Source of the DNA: Gonocerus acuteangulatus
Lineage: Eukaryota > Arthropoda > Insecta > Hemiptera > Coreidae
Reading direction: 5' to 3'
DNA length: 64,000 nucleotides
Assembly: GCA_946811695.1 (NCBI GenBank)
Contig: OX328127.1
Location: forward strand, 50,481,774 to 50,545,773
Made by a program: the position numbers and the translations under genes. A model generated the notes under the pieces. That model saw nothing but the letters and a program-made list of their open reading frames with translations, searched no databases and was not told the DNA's origin. Below are positions 1 through 12,099 of the stretch, in pieces; position 1 is the stretch's first letter; each line of letters starts with the position of its first letter.

Positions 1-1904
1 GAATTACGGATATAATTAATTTACAGTTTTCTTTTTACTGATCATTACATCCTTCATTAGAGTCTCTTATTTTCTTCCTTATTATGCAATTTTCTTGCTA
101 CTTTAGTGCGTTATGACCTTTCTCAGTTGGTTTTAGTATCTCCTTAAAAGGAAAATAAAGTCATTTTAAGTGCAGTGTTTTCATAATAGAATTAAAATAT
201 ATCTATAGTTTTCAGAATATCTCAAATTTCCAGTCTGTTTATCGCCAATTCTGATAATTAGAGTTAACTTAATAATAAGTTTTAAGTGTTACGTGAAATC
301 GCAACCACTTCGTTATACATAATTTTGCTAAACACCGGCCATTATAAGATTGGGAAAATTACAAGAATTAGCCCAATTATTATTCATTTGAAGTTAATTA
401 GGTTTATTTATGTAACACTCTAAGTGGCCTGCTAATATTTACTAAGCATCGGAAATGAAAGTAGCAGCTTACGTGATTACCTTGAAACCTCTTGAAATTC
501 GCGGATTGGTTATACAAATATATTTATTCGTTTACCAAAATCAGCTTTCGCTTAGGCGTGAGAATATAGTATGTATATATATATATATATATATATATAA
601 TGTGTGTGTGTGTGTTTATATCAGGATTTTGGGCATCTAATAGGTCCAACGAAAGTATGAATACATGTTTCAAAACTTCTTTTATGAGTGCAACCTTCCA
701 AAATATCTGAAAGGAAATGTGATCTGTGACCATGATTTAGTTGGAAAGTGCTGAACTTCTGCCCTTTTCCTTGCGGGATTTGCAGTAGATTTAACAGCTT
801 ACTTGAAGGCGATAGTGGTTAGCCAACTTTCATCTGCTGGGGCTATCCTTCTTCTACCTAAAAATATCACACCTGCAATCTCGATGGACACATTTTTCGC
901 TATAAAAACCTTTTCTCGGTGGCTGCGTGGTTACTTAGGTCTTCTGGAGTCTTACTGGTGTCATACATAATGTCATTTTGTACTGTAAAATGTAGTTTTA
1001 TTAAACTATTATGGCCGAACACTGACTATCTTTATTTTGCCCATATTTTAAATTAATTTCAAAACGTGCCTTAGGCTCTTTTTCTCCTTTTTTTGTGACT
1101 ATTGTACCAAATCTTTCACTTCTGGCAGTTGATAACCTCGCAGATATGCTCTACTAAAGGAAATATATCATATAATATCATTTACCCAACTTAAATTGTT
1201 TAAGAAGAAAACAAATACTCAGTCGCACTTTTTTCATACTAACATTATGTATTGTTTTGCTGAACAGAAAACCAATTATTGTGGTATCTGTTCCTAGATT
1301 TAAATGGAAATTATTTAATATTCTTTAAATAGCCAGAAACTTCAATTCAATGATATAGGGAGGTCTTTGGGAGCTGAGGAAGTGTTGGCGACAATAAGGA
1401 GAGAAGGGTCAATTAAGTGTGATTTGTTTGAGTCTCTAGGGATTCCGAGGATAAAACTGATTATGCATTTCATAAGGCCTTTGTGTCTGCCCCCTAAATC
1501 GCAAGAGTCTACAGTACTACATATAACCTTAGTCAAACGGGAGGAGCTAGCGAGAGGTTACAAGGAGTTGACGGGTTGTCTTTGACAGGAGAAATGTGTC
1601 GGAAAGCCAAACTTAAATGGTAGGCGTTGCTTGTTGCAATGGGAAAGCGAAGTACGCCTTCGAACGTGAAAGTTCAGCCAATGTGTTTGTTCAATGAAGG
1701 ACACTTTAAGGCAGGGCGTCTTGAATACTTGATAGTTCCGGTTGGTCATTGAAAGGAATTGCTCGAATATTTCTTCTAGAAGGCTCTGGTTCTGTTTTGC
1801 TGCTTCTTCTTTCTTTTAGAAGAGGAAAGATTGTATTTTATTTACCTATTTGCTTTTGAGCTTCGCAACTTGGACGAAAAGGTATGCATGGGATGTGCAG
1901 AATA
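1..1904. other. AT-rich non-coding stretch
   Basis: No gene can be supported here. The only clear structure is a microsatellite at about 571-614, where (TA)n passes into (TG)n. Short open frames around 1342-1750 have no recognisable domain and overlap on both strands. Confidence 0.5.
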
Positions 1905-1910
1905 AACAAT

Positions 1911-1950
1911 AAACTCCCACATCGTAGGGTTACTTCGATGTGGAAATATA
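1911..1950 (+). mobile_element. 3'-end scrap of a LINE (same family as the one at 20094-22410)
   Basis: The segment begins AATAAACTCCCAC and carries a stem-loop at 1917-1943. The same AATAAACTCCCAC and a matching stem-loop form the extreme 3' end of the LINE at 20094-22410. The stem bases differ between the copies but stay paired, and the loop core AGGGTTACT is conserved. No protein-coding part is present, so this is a very short, severely 5'-truncated insertion. Its target duplication is not obvious. Confidence 0.6.
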
Positions 1951-2660
1951 TAAAACAGGTATGAATCTGAAGGCGTTAAAAGTATTTGAGCCGTCTATTC
2001 ATCAAAAAACGAAAAATTGTCAGTAATTATACTAACCAAACTGACAGAAATTCATACTATTGTGGTTAGTTGGCTAGTGGAGGCTCATCATAGTAACTAG
2101 GGCTCATCAAACACCTCTACTTTAAATTTCCTTTATTTGACAAACTGTTTTCGAGATGACAATAGTATGAATTTCTGCAAATTTGGTGAATATAATTAAT
2201 TTATTAATTATTATATCCCTAGGTCCACCCACCCTTTATTTAATTTAATGTGTACCTGCAAAGGAGAAACTTAAGGGGCTGATGCACAGTGTTGAATATA
2301 TAATATAAAGAAGAAAAGAAATATTTTTCCTTATACCTGTGAAATAGAACCCAGAAAAGCAAGAACGGTGATTCTTGTTACTACGCAGAGTAATAAGGTG
2401 TTTGCATAATTATACCTTTTTAATTGCGAGGTCATTATTGCTTGAAAATAAATTAAAATACATTGGTCTTTCAAATAGAACAGGAATTCATTTACACAAA
2501 TAATATCTGAGGGAATATAGATTTGGGGGGTCAGTGCACTCCTGGGTGATGTTGCTGTCATGCCAGCACACCCAGCTCAAATTTCGCTCTAAGATAAAGT
2601 ACTAAATAAAAAAATCTGTCCCATAACATGACAATAGTACCCTGAGTGCACATTATTATG

Positions 2661-2885
2661 ATACTGTAGAGGTCACTGATTCTCGACAATACGGCACACT
2701 AGGGAAATAGTGTGGTCAGTACTATACTCCTGCCGCCTGGTTTATCATTTGCAGGTACTACCCATTATAGGTTCGCCGACTCCGACCCTCGGACGACGAC
2801 AATAGAAGATCAAATCTTCAGAGCACGCCCGAGTATCGAACTCAGAACAGGAATTTAATACTCTATCAATGTGACAAACTATCAC
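2661..2885 (-). mobile_element. SINE family A, degraded copy
   Basis: The segment matches the reverse complement of the well-preserved SINE at 8418-8761. Shared blocks are the TACTGTAGAGGT block, CACACTAGGGAAATAGTGTGG and the GGTCAGTACTATACTCC block, followed by a worn tRNA-like head with the remnant CGAACTCAG of a B box. The central portion is diverged. Confidence 0.7.
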
Positions 2886-2961
2886 CCTTAAAAAGTCCTA
2901 ACCAATTTACAGCATTCAGTTTAACCTACACGAAGAAAGTAGAGGTCGTCATCCTTTCTTA

Positions 2962-2963
<2 letters not shown>

Positions 2964-3046
<83 letters not shown>
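2964..3046. repeat. (TA)n followed by a poly(T) tract
   Basis: About 38 bases of alternating TA run into about 40 T after a short TTC. A poly(T) of this length may be the 3' tail of a retroelement on the - strand, but no element body was recognised beside it. It could also be slippage or an assembly effect. Confidence 0.8.
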
Positions 3047-3048
<2 letters not shown>

Positions 3049-3360
3049 GAAAATACATAAACTGGGGACCTTCACCTGTTATCAGCACATTTGTATTTAT
3101 CCACTTACATACATCAAGCACTCTCACGTCTCTATGTCTGTTTATTATGGTTATTATTGATAGTTCAGTCGTTGATAGTTGGATTGATGGAGATATATGA
3201 CGTTTCTCGAAACCTTGCTCATGGTTAGAAGCTTAAAGGACTATTAATGTATTTTATTAACCTGAATAATGCGTAACAGGCTCTCTTCTAGTGACAAGTG
3301 TCAAATATTAGTATTCTCTTTTAAACTTCGTCGCTGGATGATTTCATCTCCTCCAACATT

Positions 3361-3574
3361 CCAGCGGTGCGGAGTTTTTAAACCACAAATTTTCTCCGGC
3401 ATAACAGCCTGCTTCCTCGAGTGTTTCATGATGTTCGATTGTTAGCTGAATGCGAAATGTCCCACATATTTGTTGGAACACTTTGCTTCCAGCAAACGAA
3501 CAGGCAACATGTACCACCCGACAAAGCAGCAGGCTGTAATGACGAGGAAGCTAGTTAAAACCCCGCACCGCTGG
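3361..3574. repeat. Short foldback (inverted repeat) element
   Basis: The left arm starts CCAGCGGTGCGG at 3361 and the right arm ends CCGCACCGCTGG at 3574. A second, less exact pair lies inside (an AGCCTGC..CTTCCTCG block and its inverse). This fits a small MITE or foldback of about 214 bp. No target duplication was identified. Confidence 0.6.
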
Positions 3575-4175
3575 TGATAATCGCCGGAAAGAAGTAGGAG
3601 AAAAATTTGTATATGCCTCAAGTAAAAGTGAATAGGAATAGATTCTATTTACTAAGCGACAAGTAAGCTCCGTTCTACTACGCAGTTCTCCCTTGACACT
3701 TCGTGTAAACAGCCCAAGAAGCGTTAACTTGTGGGGAGTTAGTTACTGAATGCCCACAACATGTGAACGAGAATTTGTTACTTGTCACAAAGACAGCTTA
3801 GTGATGAACAAGCACTATGACAAGTTGTAGGCTCGTTTAAACCAGTCATAAGGCAAATTAAGAAATATCTTAGTTGGTTAGTTAAATTTGATGAATATGT
3901 CAATGTATTTGAGATTATATCAAAGGTTTTGACCTATTCCTTACACAAACATCTTTGTACTCATTTTTCTTATTAGTCTGCGATAAAAGACTAGATTAGT
4001 GCCAGAAAAACATCCATGCATTAAAACTTTATCATAGAAGCAATAATGATAATATTTCTGTCATAATTATTTTTTCTTTTACTATTATATTCTAATTTTA
4101 TTTGTTTATTATCTACTGTTTTTGTTTCATCGGGTGTAACATGTTTCGTAAACCAATATTATTTTATGTATTCAC
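3575..4175. other. Non-coding stretch
   Basis: Unique-looking AT-rich DNA with no supported gene or repeat. Confidence 0.4.
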
Positions 4176-4176
4176 T

Positions 4177-4528
4177 TTTAGCGAGTTTCATCCCTGTCTC
4201 CATAGGGAGGAATCTCGCTTATGAGGTCGAATAGATGACCCAATCCGAAGGTGCCGATAGAATAAGTCCACGATTCCAACCACATACTTCACTAATAATT
4301 ATTGTTTGCTCGTGCTCTACGTTCCCCAAATATGATCCGATTTTGATGTATTTTGGTACGAATATACTTTCTCTCAAACCAAATGTCAAGTTCAATAACG
4401 AACAGAATCGGCCTACGAGAACACTGTATGTTCGGCGAAATTCGATTTAAATATCAAAACACAAAATTATCAGTTTCAATTCCAAGCTTCCTTATGACCC
4501 TAGGGATAAGAACGGAAACCCGGATAAA
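4177..4528 (+). mobile_element. Family R repeat, internally deleted copy
   Basis: It has the family's left hairpin (TTTTAGCGAG, then an inverted repeat around CATAGGGAGG) and the following block resembling AATCCGAAGGTGCCGA. It then jumps to the GTCAAGTTC/GGCGAAATTCG block and ends in a worn CCTAGGGATAAGAACGG right end. Compared with the 1.65-kb copy at 6277-7930, most of the middle is missing. Confidence 0.65.
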
Positions 4529-5593
4529 TCGTTTATCGTTGGGAACGGGTTAAAAAATGTGAAACGCCTTACATTTATGTAGACACTTTATTCGAATTGC
4601 TGTAAACCTTTCCTTGACGCATCGGGTGTTAATGACATCTTACATCCGAACCCTGGTCAATGATCTGCTTAATTGAAGATCTTCTTCTTCTTCTATGAAG
4701 AACATCATAATGAAGATATTTTATCATTAGGGCTTTTCATCAGCAGCCATCTCCTCATACTATTCTTGATACATTGATTAAAAACTCCTCAATTGCTGCG
4801 ATTAATTATGAAATATATTGACAGCTTCGTGTTCTTATATATATGTATTTAACCATTAAGTTCTATTGTGCCCTAGTTTATGCCGTCAAAAATGTATTTA
4901 AGGTAGATTCGAGGTCAGTATAGTATGAAGCATTTATTCTATTTGTATTGATAAGTCTACCGAAATATTATTTAATTTCTTATCCAGAATAAATTACCTT
5001 GGTGAAATAAAGTCTATTATTTAGGAACCTTAGGACGTCGAAATGATTTAAGCCTATTTGGTAGGTGTTAGCCTTCCCACTTCATGTTGAATAATATGCT
5101 ACAGTATACGTGACAGGGCTGTATAACTTTTCATTTATCTCATGGAGAACAACTTCTCACAGATTTTAAACTGAAGAAACACTACTGATCTAAGTTGGCC
5201 AAGGAGGACTCGGTTTACTGCATATTTAATTTGGCAGTGGAGTGAATGTGACATAAATAATCTCAGGATAGGCTAAATTGGTATATATGCAAAAAAGTAT
5301 AGAAATTATCTGTTATTAGAATTTACCGGTGTTTTGAGGGATTATGCTGTTAATTCCAGCATTTATTTTCTTTTAAATTTGATAGTTTCCATTCGTCTCG
5401 CTTGTCCTAGATGTAATAGATCTGCTATTATCAGACTGCATACCAATTATCCTGTAGGTGGACAATATGTCCGTTGGCTAAATACGAAGTTGTTTGGACT
5501 AGGCAAAAGGTCATTTCAGAGTTACTCAGGGTCTCCGGAAAGTGTGTTGGAATACGTTTTCATTCTATCAGTTCCGTTATGGCTACTAGAGAC
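4529..5593. other. Non-coding stretch
   Basis: AT-rich DNA with short open frames only. The longest, around 5334-5612, has no recognisable domain. No gene is supported. Confidence 0.4.
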
Positions 5594-5869
5594 CAGGGAG
5601 CAGATACTGTAAAGGTATCTGATTCTTGATCATGCACACTAGGGAGATAATGTGGTCAGTGCTATGGTCCGGCCGCCTGAGGTTCTCCTTTGCAGGTACC
5701 TATAAATAAATAAATTAAAGGCTTGGAGGGCCTAGGGACAGATTGGGAGGGATAATCCTAAGGGGGACCTAAGAACGAGGTCTATAAAATCTTTAGTGCC
5801 TTCAAGTTTCGAACTCAGGTCCTTTGGCATATTTGTCGAGTGCTTTACCACTGAGCTAACCTCGCCCCC
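5594..5869 (-). mobile_element. SINE family A copy
   Basis: Read on the - strand it has a tRNA-like head (GAGGTTAGCTCAGTGGTAAA as the A box; GAGTTCGAAAC as the B-box region), then a body with GCCCTCCAAGCC and GGCGGCCGGACC, then the TAGTGTGCATGATCA block. It matches the copy at 8418-8761 throughout. A tRNA gene is ruled out because the acceptor arms do not pair. Confidence 0.75.
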
Positions 5870-5903
5870 GTGTTTCACGTTTAAATATATTAAATGTACA
5901 CAA

Positions 5904-5964
5904 ATGCATGCTAGTATTACTATATAGTAGTACTAGCATGCATAGTAGTATATACTACAATGCA
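5904..5964. repeat. Near-perfect 40-bp palindrome beside a second palindrome
   Basis: Positions 5904-5943 form a palindrome with arms of about 20 bases and one mismatch (ATGCATGCTAGTA at the left edge). It is followed directly by GTAGTATATACTAC, a perfect 14-base palindrome. It may be a hairpin-forming transposon end or a replication-generated palindrome. Confidence 0.7.
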
Positions 5965-6276
5965 TTTATAATTTTAATATTTCAGGAGATGCGTAACTAA
6001 ACCCCTCAAGCAAGGTGACATAAATAGTTTTGCTATTTAATATTCGTGTTGACATGTGTGGACTCCGTGCCCAGAAGTGTCGTGGGCTCGATTAGCGCTG
6101 AGTGTGATAGCTCATCAGTGTTGAGCAAAAATCATTCAGAATAATGATCGGAGAGAGGGAGGAAACGCGCTAAAGATCATTCACTTCGAAGTAACCGGAT
6201 ATCCGTGACCGAGATTCATGTGTGCATTGAAGTTCTTACTTCGCTTCTGATATCTTCTGGCGACATATAAACTTGT

Positions 6277-7930
6277 TTTAGCGCGGTTCCTCCCTCCCCC
6301 ATAGGGAGGAACCCCGCTTATAAGGTTGATACAATGAAACAATCCGAAAGTGCCGACTAGAAAATTTCGCGTTTCAGAACCCCTAGAGACCGAAAATAAC
6401 GGTGGTTCAAATTTGTGTATATATATATATATATATATATATTTGTCTGTTCGCTCATTTCTGGCTTCCCTAATGGTCCGATTGCGATGAAATGTGGTAC
6501 ATAAATCCGTCGTCCAATTTGAAAGGTCAAGTTCGTTAACCAGCAAAATCCGCCTACTGGAAGATGGGGTTGGGGCGAAATTCGCGCAAAAAAAAATCGT
6601 AACGCTTACGTTTTTGAGTTCATAAGCTTCTAAGTACTCGTTTTATATGATTCCTGGGCTAGGAAAACGAATGAAACCATTTTCAAGGCGATAGCTTTAA
6701 CCGTTTTCGAGAAAATTGGAAAAATATTTTTTGTATACCGTTTTTGGTTTGGGTACTTAGAATCATGGGATTCAGTTGAAACATTTTCTGCATGTTCTAC
6801 TTTCATCAAAACTAATATGTTGAAATTTTGGTTACGTTTGGAGTTAAGGAAGGGTTAGAATAAAATATTTTATTAACAGACATAAAAAGTTTTAGTAACT
6901 TTGTTTACTTTCCTTAATATCTCGAAAAAGGTTGAGAATCTTGGTAAACGGAAGAATACCATTAGAAAGCTTATTAAATGCTCTAAAAAAAAGGTTCCAA
7001 TGAAAGTTTTGATTAGGCGATGTCAATCGGAGAAATAAGAGCTTAAAACTTTAAAGTAATTGATTTCGCTTATTCGAACTGTTCTTTTTGTCTGTTTTTT
7101 ATTCCTTGTTATTTTTTAGCTGCTTATTGTTGGATAATGTATTTGAAAATAAAACAGGTTAAGAAAAATATGAAAAACAATTTAATGTTAGAGATATGGA
7201 TTTCCAAGATATATAGCTTTTCAACTGCCTAGCGTCCTTCCTAGGGAGGGTTCTTTATCTTTGATTTTGGTATTTAGAATTATGGGATACAGTTGAAACA
7301 TTTTCTGCATGTTCGAGTTTCATCAACACACAACAGACAAAAAAAGTTTTGGTAACTTTGTATAATTTCGTTAGTATCTCGAAAACCGTTGACAATCTTG
7401 TGAAGCGGAAGATTACCATTCGGAAGCTTACTAAATGCTCTACAAAAAAGGTTCTGAAGAAAGTTTTAATTAGGCGATGTCAATCGGAGAAAAAAGTGCT
7501 TAAAGCTTTAAATTAATTGATTTCGTTTATTCCAATGGTTCTTTTTGTCTGTTTTATTTCTTGTTATTTTTTAATTGCTTCTAGTTGGATTATGTATTTG
7601 ACAATAAAACTGGTTAAGTAAAATAACAAAAACAATTTATTATTAGAAATATAGATTTCCAAGATTCCAAGACCTTGTCACTAGCGGGTCCGTTTCCAGT
7701 GTAGCCGATCCTTCCAGGTAAGATTGTAAATCATGACCTCTCAAGACTTTACTACTCACAGGAATGGCGTTAGTGACCTTAAGGGTTGACACGCCATTAT
7801 AATAATTAATTAAAAAAAAAAAGACTGGTGGAACCAAAATAATAACTGCTTCTATTTTAATCTTTCCAAATTAGACTAGGGATATGAACGGAACCGCGCT
7901 AAGATGATGCAGTCCTGCGAGACGGACTTT
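6277..7930 (+). mobile_element. Family R repeat, long copy (about 1.65 kb)
   Basis: The left end is TTTTAGCGCGGTTCC followed by a GC-rich hairpin (CCTCCCTCC..GGGAGGAACC). The right end is GAACGGAACCGCGCTAAG, so both ends carry GCGCGGTTCC in inverted orientation. Inside are a (TA)n tract at 6419-6441, a block with GTCAAGTTCGTTAACCAGC, and two diverged tandem units of about 330 bp (about 6745-7075 and 7255-7550) that share TGGGATTCAGTTGAAAC-like and GGCGATGTCAATCGGAG text. No transposase frame was seen, so it is non-autonomous. TA target duplication is possible but unproven. The right flank GATG.TGCAG..CCTGCGAG recurs beside other copies, so the true end may lie a little farther right. Confidence 0.7.
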
Positions 7931-8417
7931 TTTTTACTCTAAAGGAGAGGAGGTTAAAAAATAAAGTTAGAATTTAATTCTTGTCGTAATAGTTCTCTTG
8001 CAAAAGAAAATTTTGAATAAGCAAAAACGGCATTGATTTTCACAATGTATTACGAAAGATAACATTAAACAAGGACAACACCGTCGCATTGACTTGGCCT
8101 AACGGTTGTCCTTCCTTAACGATTTGTTGGTCAATGAAAATCGGTCACCCAATTCTGCTTCGTAATATTTCACTTTTGTGCTCGCAACAGTTGAATGCCG
8201 TTTATAATTTATTCTTAAATGCCAGTTGATCCCTTTCAGGAAAGTGCTGTAGGAGGTTTTCGCTAATGGTTCTAATATGCAAATCCTGCCCTTCCTCCCA
8301 AGGAGTGGGCTGAACCCTATTTTATCGACGATTCTGTGAGTGTCAACAAGTGTCTCGGATATATGGTGTTGTTATTAATGACTCAGTGCCATTTTAGCAC
8401 TCGTAGATAATGAATCG

Positions 8418-8761
8418 GGGGGCGAGGTTAGCTCAGTGGTAGAGCACTGGACTCATATGCTGGAGGACCTGAGTTCAAATCCCGAGCAAGCACTAAAGAT
8501 TTTTTCTTCTAGTGTCTTCGTTCATGGGTTGAATTCGGCCTCCCTGACCGTCCCTAGGCCGACCCAGCCTTTAATTAATTTAATAATGGGTACCTTTGTG
8601 CTAATGACTCTAGCAGTCGAAGCACAAAGGGGAAAATCAGGCGGCCGGAGCATAGTACTGACCATACTATCTCCCTAGTGTGCCGTATGGTCATGAATCA
8701 GATACCTCTACAGTATCTGCCCCTCAGGGCTCTCGTGGCCTGTTAAGGGACTGATTTTTTT
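8418..8761 (+). mobile_element. SINE family A, best copy, with 14-bp target duplication
   Basis: The tRNA-derived head has A box TTAGCTCAGTGGTAGAGC and B box GAGTTCAAATCC near 8427-8486, then a tRNA-unrelated body and a T-rich 3' end. The perfect repeat TAGATAATGAATCG lies at 8404-8417 and 8762-8775, which marks target-primed insertion. Such elements are transcribed by RNA polymerase III and mobilised by a partner LINE. The head cannot fold as a tRNA because the sequence after the T arm does not pair with the 5' end. Relatives lie at 2661, 5594, 17891 and 51781. Confidence 0.88.
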
Positions 8762-9025
8762 TAGATAATGAATCGATTCAAAGACACCATAGTCGTTCCA
8801 GTTTGGTGCATAGAATGAACACGTTACGGCAACGACGGGCATTGAATAGAGGAACTTTATCGCCTTGTCGGTCGCTTATCCAAATTTTCAACAGCACACC
8901 CTATATTATCGAGGAAATAATCCAAACCCTAGTTTAATATCCATAGACGTCGATGGGCTGTGAATTAACTATTTTCTCGCAGTAGCAGCATAACTAACCA
9001 TATTCCTCTGAAGGTGGGAAGTGTT

Positions 9026-9251
9026 GGGCGTATATAAGAGAAGGGCGCAGTCCCTCCCCGAAATTGATAAAACTTTGTCACAAAAACCTTAAAAATAAAT
9101 TAAATAAGATCACTTGGTTCGGAAAAATATTTTTTTAAAGTGTAATAGCGTTTTTGTTGGCTAATTATTCCAAGTTCTAGATTGTTAGTATTTCATACCA
9201 CCAAATTGCTCACAGCCCCCCCTCCCAAATTATTTTCTATTTACGCCCATG
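9026..9251. mobile_element. hAT-type MITE, copy 1
   Basis: It starts GGGCGTATATA and ends TACGCCCATG. The internal text (TTAAAAATAAATTAAATAAG, GTGTAATAGCG, TTCTAGATTGTTAGTATT) is shared with the copies at 19284, 25998, 39330 and 60756. The first bases of the left end are mutated. GAAGTGTT/GAAGTGTA at the two borders is a likely imperfect 8-bp target duplication. Confidence 0.8.
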
Positions 9252-9892
9252 GAAGTGTACGCTGAATTCCTAAATAGGTAACTATAGTTAACATTTATTT
9301 GTGTCAGAAATAATTAAAGTAAACTTTCAATATGAGATATAGCTGTTGTATAGTTATGAAATGGCCAATTTACTTTCCTCTTTTAGGAAGAGGCAAGTCA
9401 CATTCTGAAAATAGTTAGTACGTACTTAAAGGAAAATAGTTCTTAGCAGCTTAGAAATCGTGCACATTAATATTCAAGGACATGAGTTATTAAACATTTT
9501 TATCTCAGAACATTCCTGCATATTTCTAAATGGAATACTCTTGTTCATTTGAAAACGCATTTCAATCAATATGTAGAATCGTATGTCCAAGTGCCTGAAA
9601 AAACTCAGATTAGATCCATCTTTTACTAATACAGCGAAAGATAGTGGTCGGTCCTTGTTATCTCATTATCTGATAATGACCGGCAGTTTGTCTCGTCTGT
9701 TATATTGAGGCTGTAAAACTCAGGCTGCTGAAGATGCTGAGTTTCCTTGAACGTTTATTTAAATATACCGGTAAGATTTACGTTGAGTTGTTTTATGAAT
9801 TATGTATACATTCTTATTTTTCATGGATTGGAGTCCATAAAAAGTGGCATGCAACATGATTTTTCAACTACTTTATTAACTTTTACCTTACG

Positions 9893-9990
9893 TGCATTAG
9901 GGCCGTGTATTCGATTCCTACTTGGAGTGGTGGCTTTTCACTCTCGTAAAAATCAGCCCTAACCTTGCTAGAAGAGGATGGTAACCGGTT
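9893..9990 (+). mobile_element. SINE family B, partial copy
   Basis: It retains the B-box region (TATTCGATTCCTACTTGG) and the following GTGGTGGCTTTTC..CTAGAAGAGGATGGTAACC body seen in the full copies at 13586 and 57281. The 5' half is missing or too diverged to see. Confidence 0.6.
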
Positions 9991-11974
9991 GATAAAGTAG
10001 ATAATCTTTATAGCCCACACACATAATTATGTCATGCGTTGTTCATATCTGTGGCAGAAAGCCCCGGAAAGAAATGGATCGAGGTGTTCAAGGCCATTTT
10101 ATTTCTGTCATTGTTGTTGAACATTTTCTACAGACGTAATTAATTCCCGCAGATCCAGTTTCAATAGTTTGACAGTATTCCAATCAAACTGTTGTCAGGG
10201 AAGACTTTGGCCGGGTTTCTTGTTGACTAAGCGAAATGTAATCATTTTTCCCCTACTTACATTTTTATAGTTTTTGTACATTGGTGGCAATCGGTTGCTT
10301 TAGTTACATATTAAATCAGAAGTTCTTCTTTAGTCCGGGGACCTCCTCCTAAACAGTACAAAATTTCAAGGTGCATAAAACACTTCATGAAAAGTGCGTT
10401 CCAGCTTTCCGGCTATCAGAATCACTATAAGTTCCCAGTAATTAGCGATTTTCTGTATTTAGTTTGATTATGTATAGAAATACACAAAATCATGTATCCA
10501 TCCAGGTCTTTTGTGGCGGGAAGCTTCCTTTTTTGCTGATCCCTTCATAAACAATAAACAGGAGGATAAACATTTTTTTTTCTTCTTGCTGACCTATTCT
10601 AATAATGAGACTGAAAAAAAATATGTATATTTATATATAAAAAAACACGAAATTTGCACTAGATGATAACAAGTTGCCCTTTGCTGGCCTTATCATTTCA
10701 TTTATAGAATGAGTTTCCTTGCCCCAATTTAAACGTCACTTCTAAGCAGAGGATTCTTTACAGTCCAGGCCACAGAAATTATTTTAGTTTATTCTTTTTT
10801 TTGTGTACCATCAAATTCTTCGACCTTAATGCTTATCACTCTTTAGATGAAAGGTTTTTAACACGCCCATTGCAGAAAAAAAAATCAGTTCATTTGAAGC
10901 AGGATTTGCATCAGCATCTCTTTATTGAGAGTCCTACACACCATCCACTCTACTATCTTACAGTGTTCTATCACATGACAACATTATCACTAAAAGTTTT
11001 GTTGTTTTCACTTAGCAAGTTTGCAAGAGCTCAGTGAACTCGAGAGGTTTCGGACTTGTTAGTTAGTAGTAGTTTAAGGAGCAATTTAATATTTTCACTG
11101 AATTTCTTTTCCTACCCGTTGGTCAAAGAAGATTTTTTTTTGTCTTCAATAGTCTTGTCGGTGCGGTGTTATTCATGTACCCGTCGGCTTTATCAGATGT
11201 TGCAACTTTTTATGACAAGAAGAAAGGACGTCAACATCTGATATTAAATTTATCACAACACAAGAAATAATAAAACCGTTTTTGGTAATAGATTTTTGGA
11301 ACGGATTATCTACTGTCTATTCGCAAAAATATTTTTTGCGGATCCCTTCAACTCTCAATATTAATTAGGACCTTGGAAATTTAAGAAATAAATTTAACCG
11401 AATTAGTGTAACAAGTATGATGCATAAACATTCGTTAGCTCATTGTAACACTATAAGGCGGGATTAATATAAAGTTTAAAAGTATATTATTTACCATTTC
11501 GATTGGATTTACGTTCATGATATGCTATACTGAGAATAACACTATGCACATGTGCTGGGTTCAATTTGCACAAACCACATGCTGCTATTTGTTCATTCTC
11601 TTTGCCTCATGTCCTCTGAGCGTTATCTTATTGAAAGTATCTCTTAAAGAGAAATCTGATTATGTAAAAGTCATAATTGTTGATTGTTTAACTTGCAACC
11701 TCGCTTGGTTTGTTTTGATAGCTTATGACTAAACAGAAGATCGCAATGTATGTGCTCATTTATCCATCTCTAGTCTAAACATGTTCTTGTTCAAAATACA
11801 TTTTTTTTAAGTCATTGAATCAGCAGTTTATGATATACTCAAAATAGCTAAATTTTTTAATATTTACTTTCTTGATTGCCTAACTAAGAATTATTATTTA
11901 TTTATTTGTTGGTGTTCCGCTTTATAGCGATGTACACCTTACATTTTATATAGTTATTAAAAACAATACATATA

Positions 11975-11976
<2 letters not shown>
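9991..11976. other. Non-coding stretch
   Basis: AT-rich DNA. Open frames at 10801-11732 are short, AT-driven and without recognisable domains. No gene is supported. Confidence 0.4.

Positions 11977-12033
<57 letters not shown>
11977..12033. repeat. (CA)n microsatellite
   Basis: About 28 CA units. It lies on the 3' side of the - strand LINE fragment that follows, so it may have grown from that element's simple-repeat tail, but this is not shown. Confidence 0.9.
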
Positions 12034-12039
<6 letters not shown>

Positions 12040-12099
12040 GTACATGATTTTAAATTAAGTTTATTTACATTATGTTTGCACATCAGTCTTTTTGCATTT

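Noticed and set aside
6290..6315. GC hairpin followed by T-rich DNA as a transcription terminator
   Set aside because: It recurs as the terminal hairpin of family R, and the window is eukaryotic, so bacterial-type termination does not apply.
8418..8490. tRNA gene with A and B boxes
   Set aside because: The 5' bases do not pair with any sequence after the T arm, the segment continues into a repeated body, and four related copies exist. It is a SINE head.
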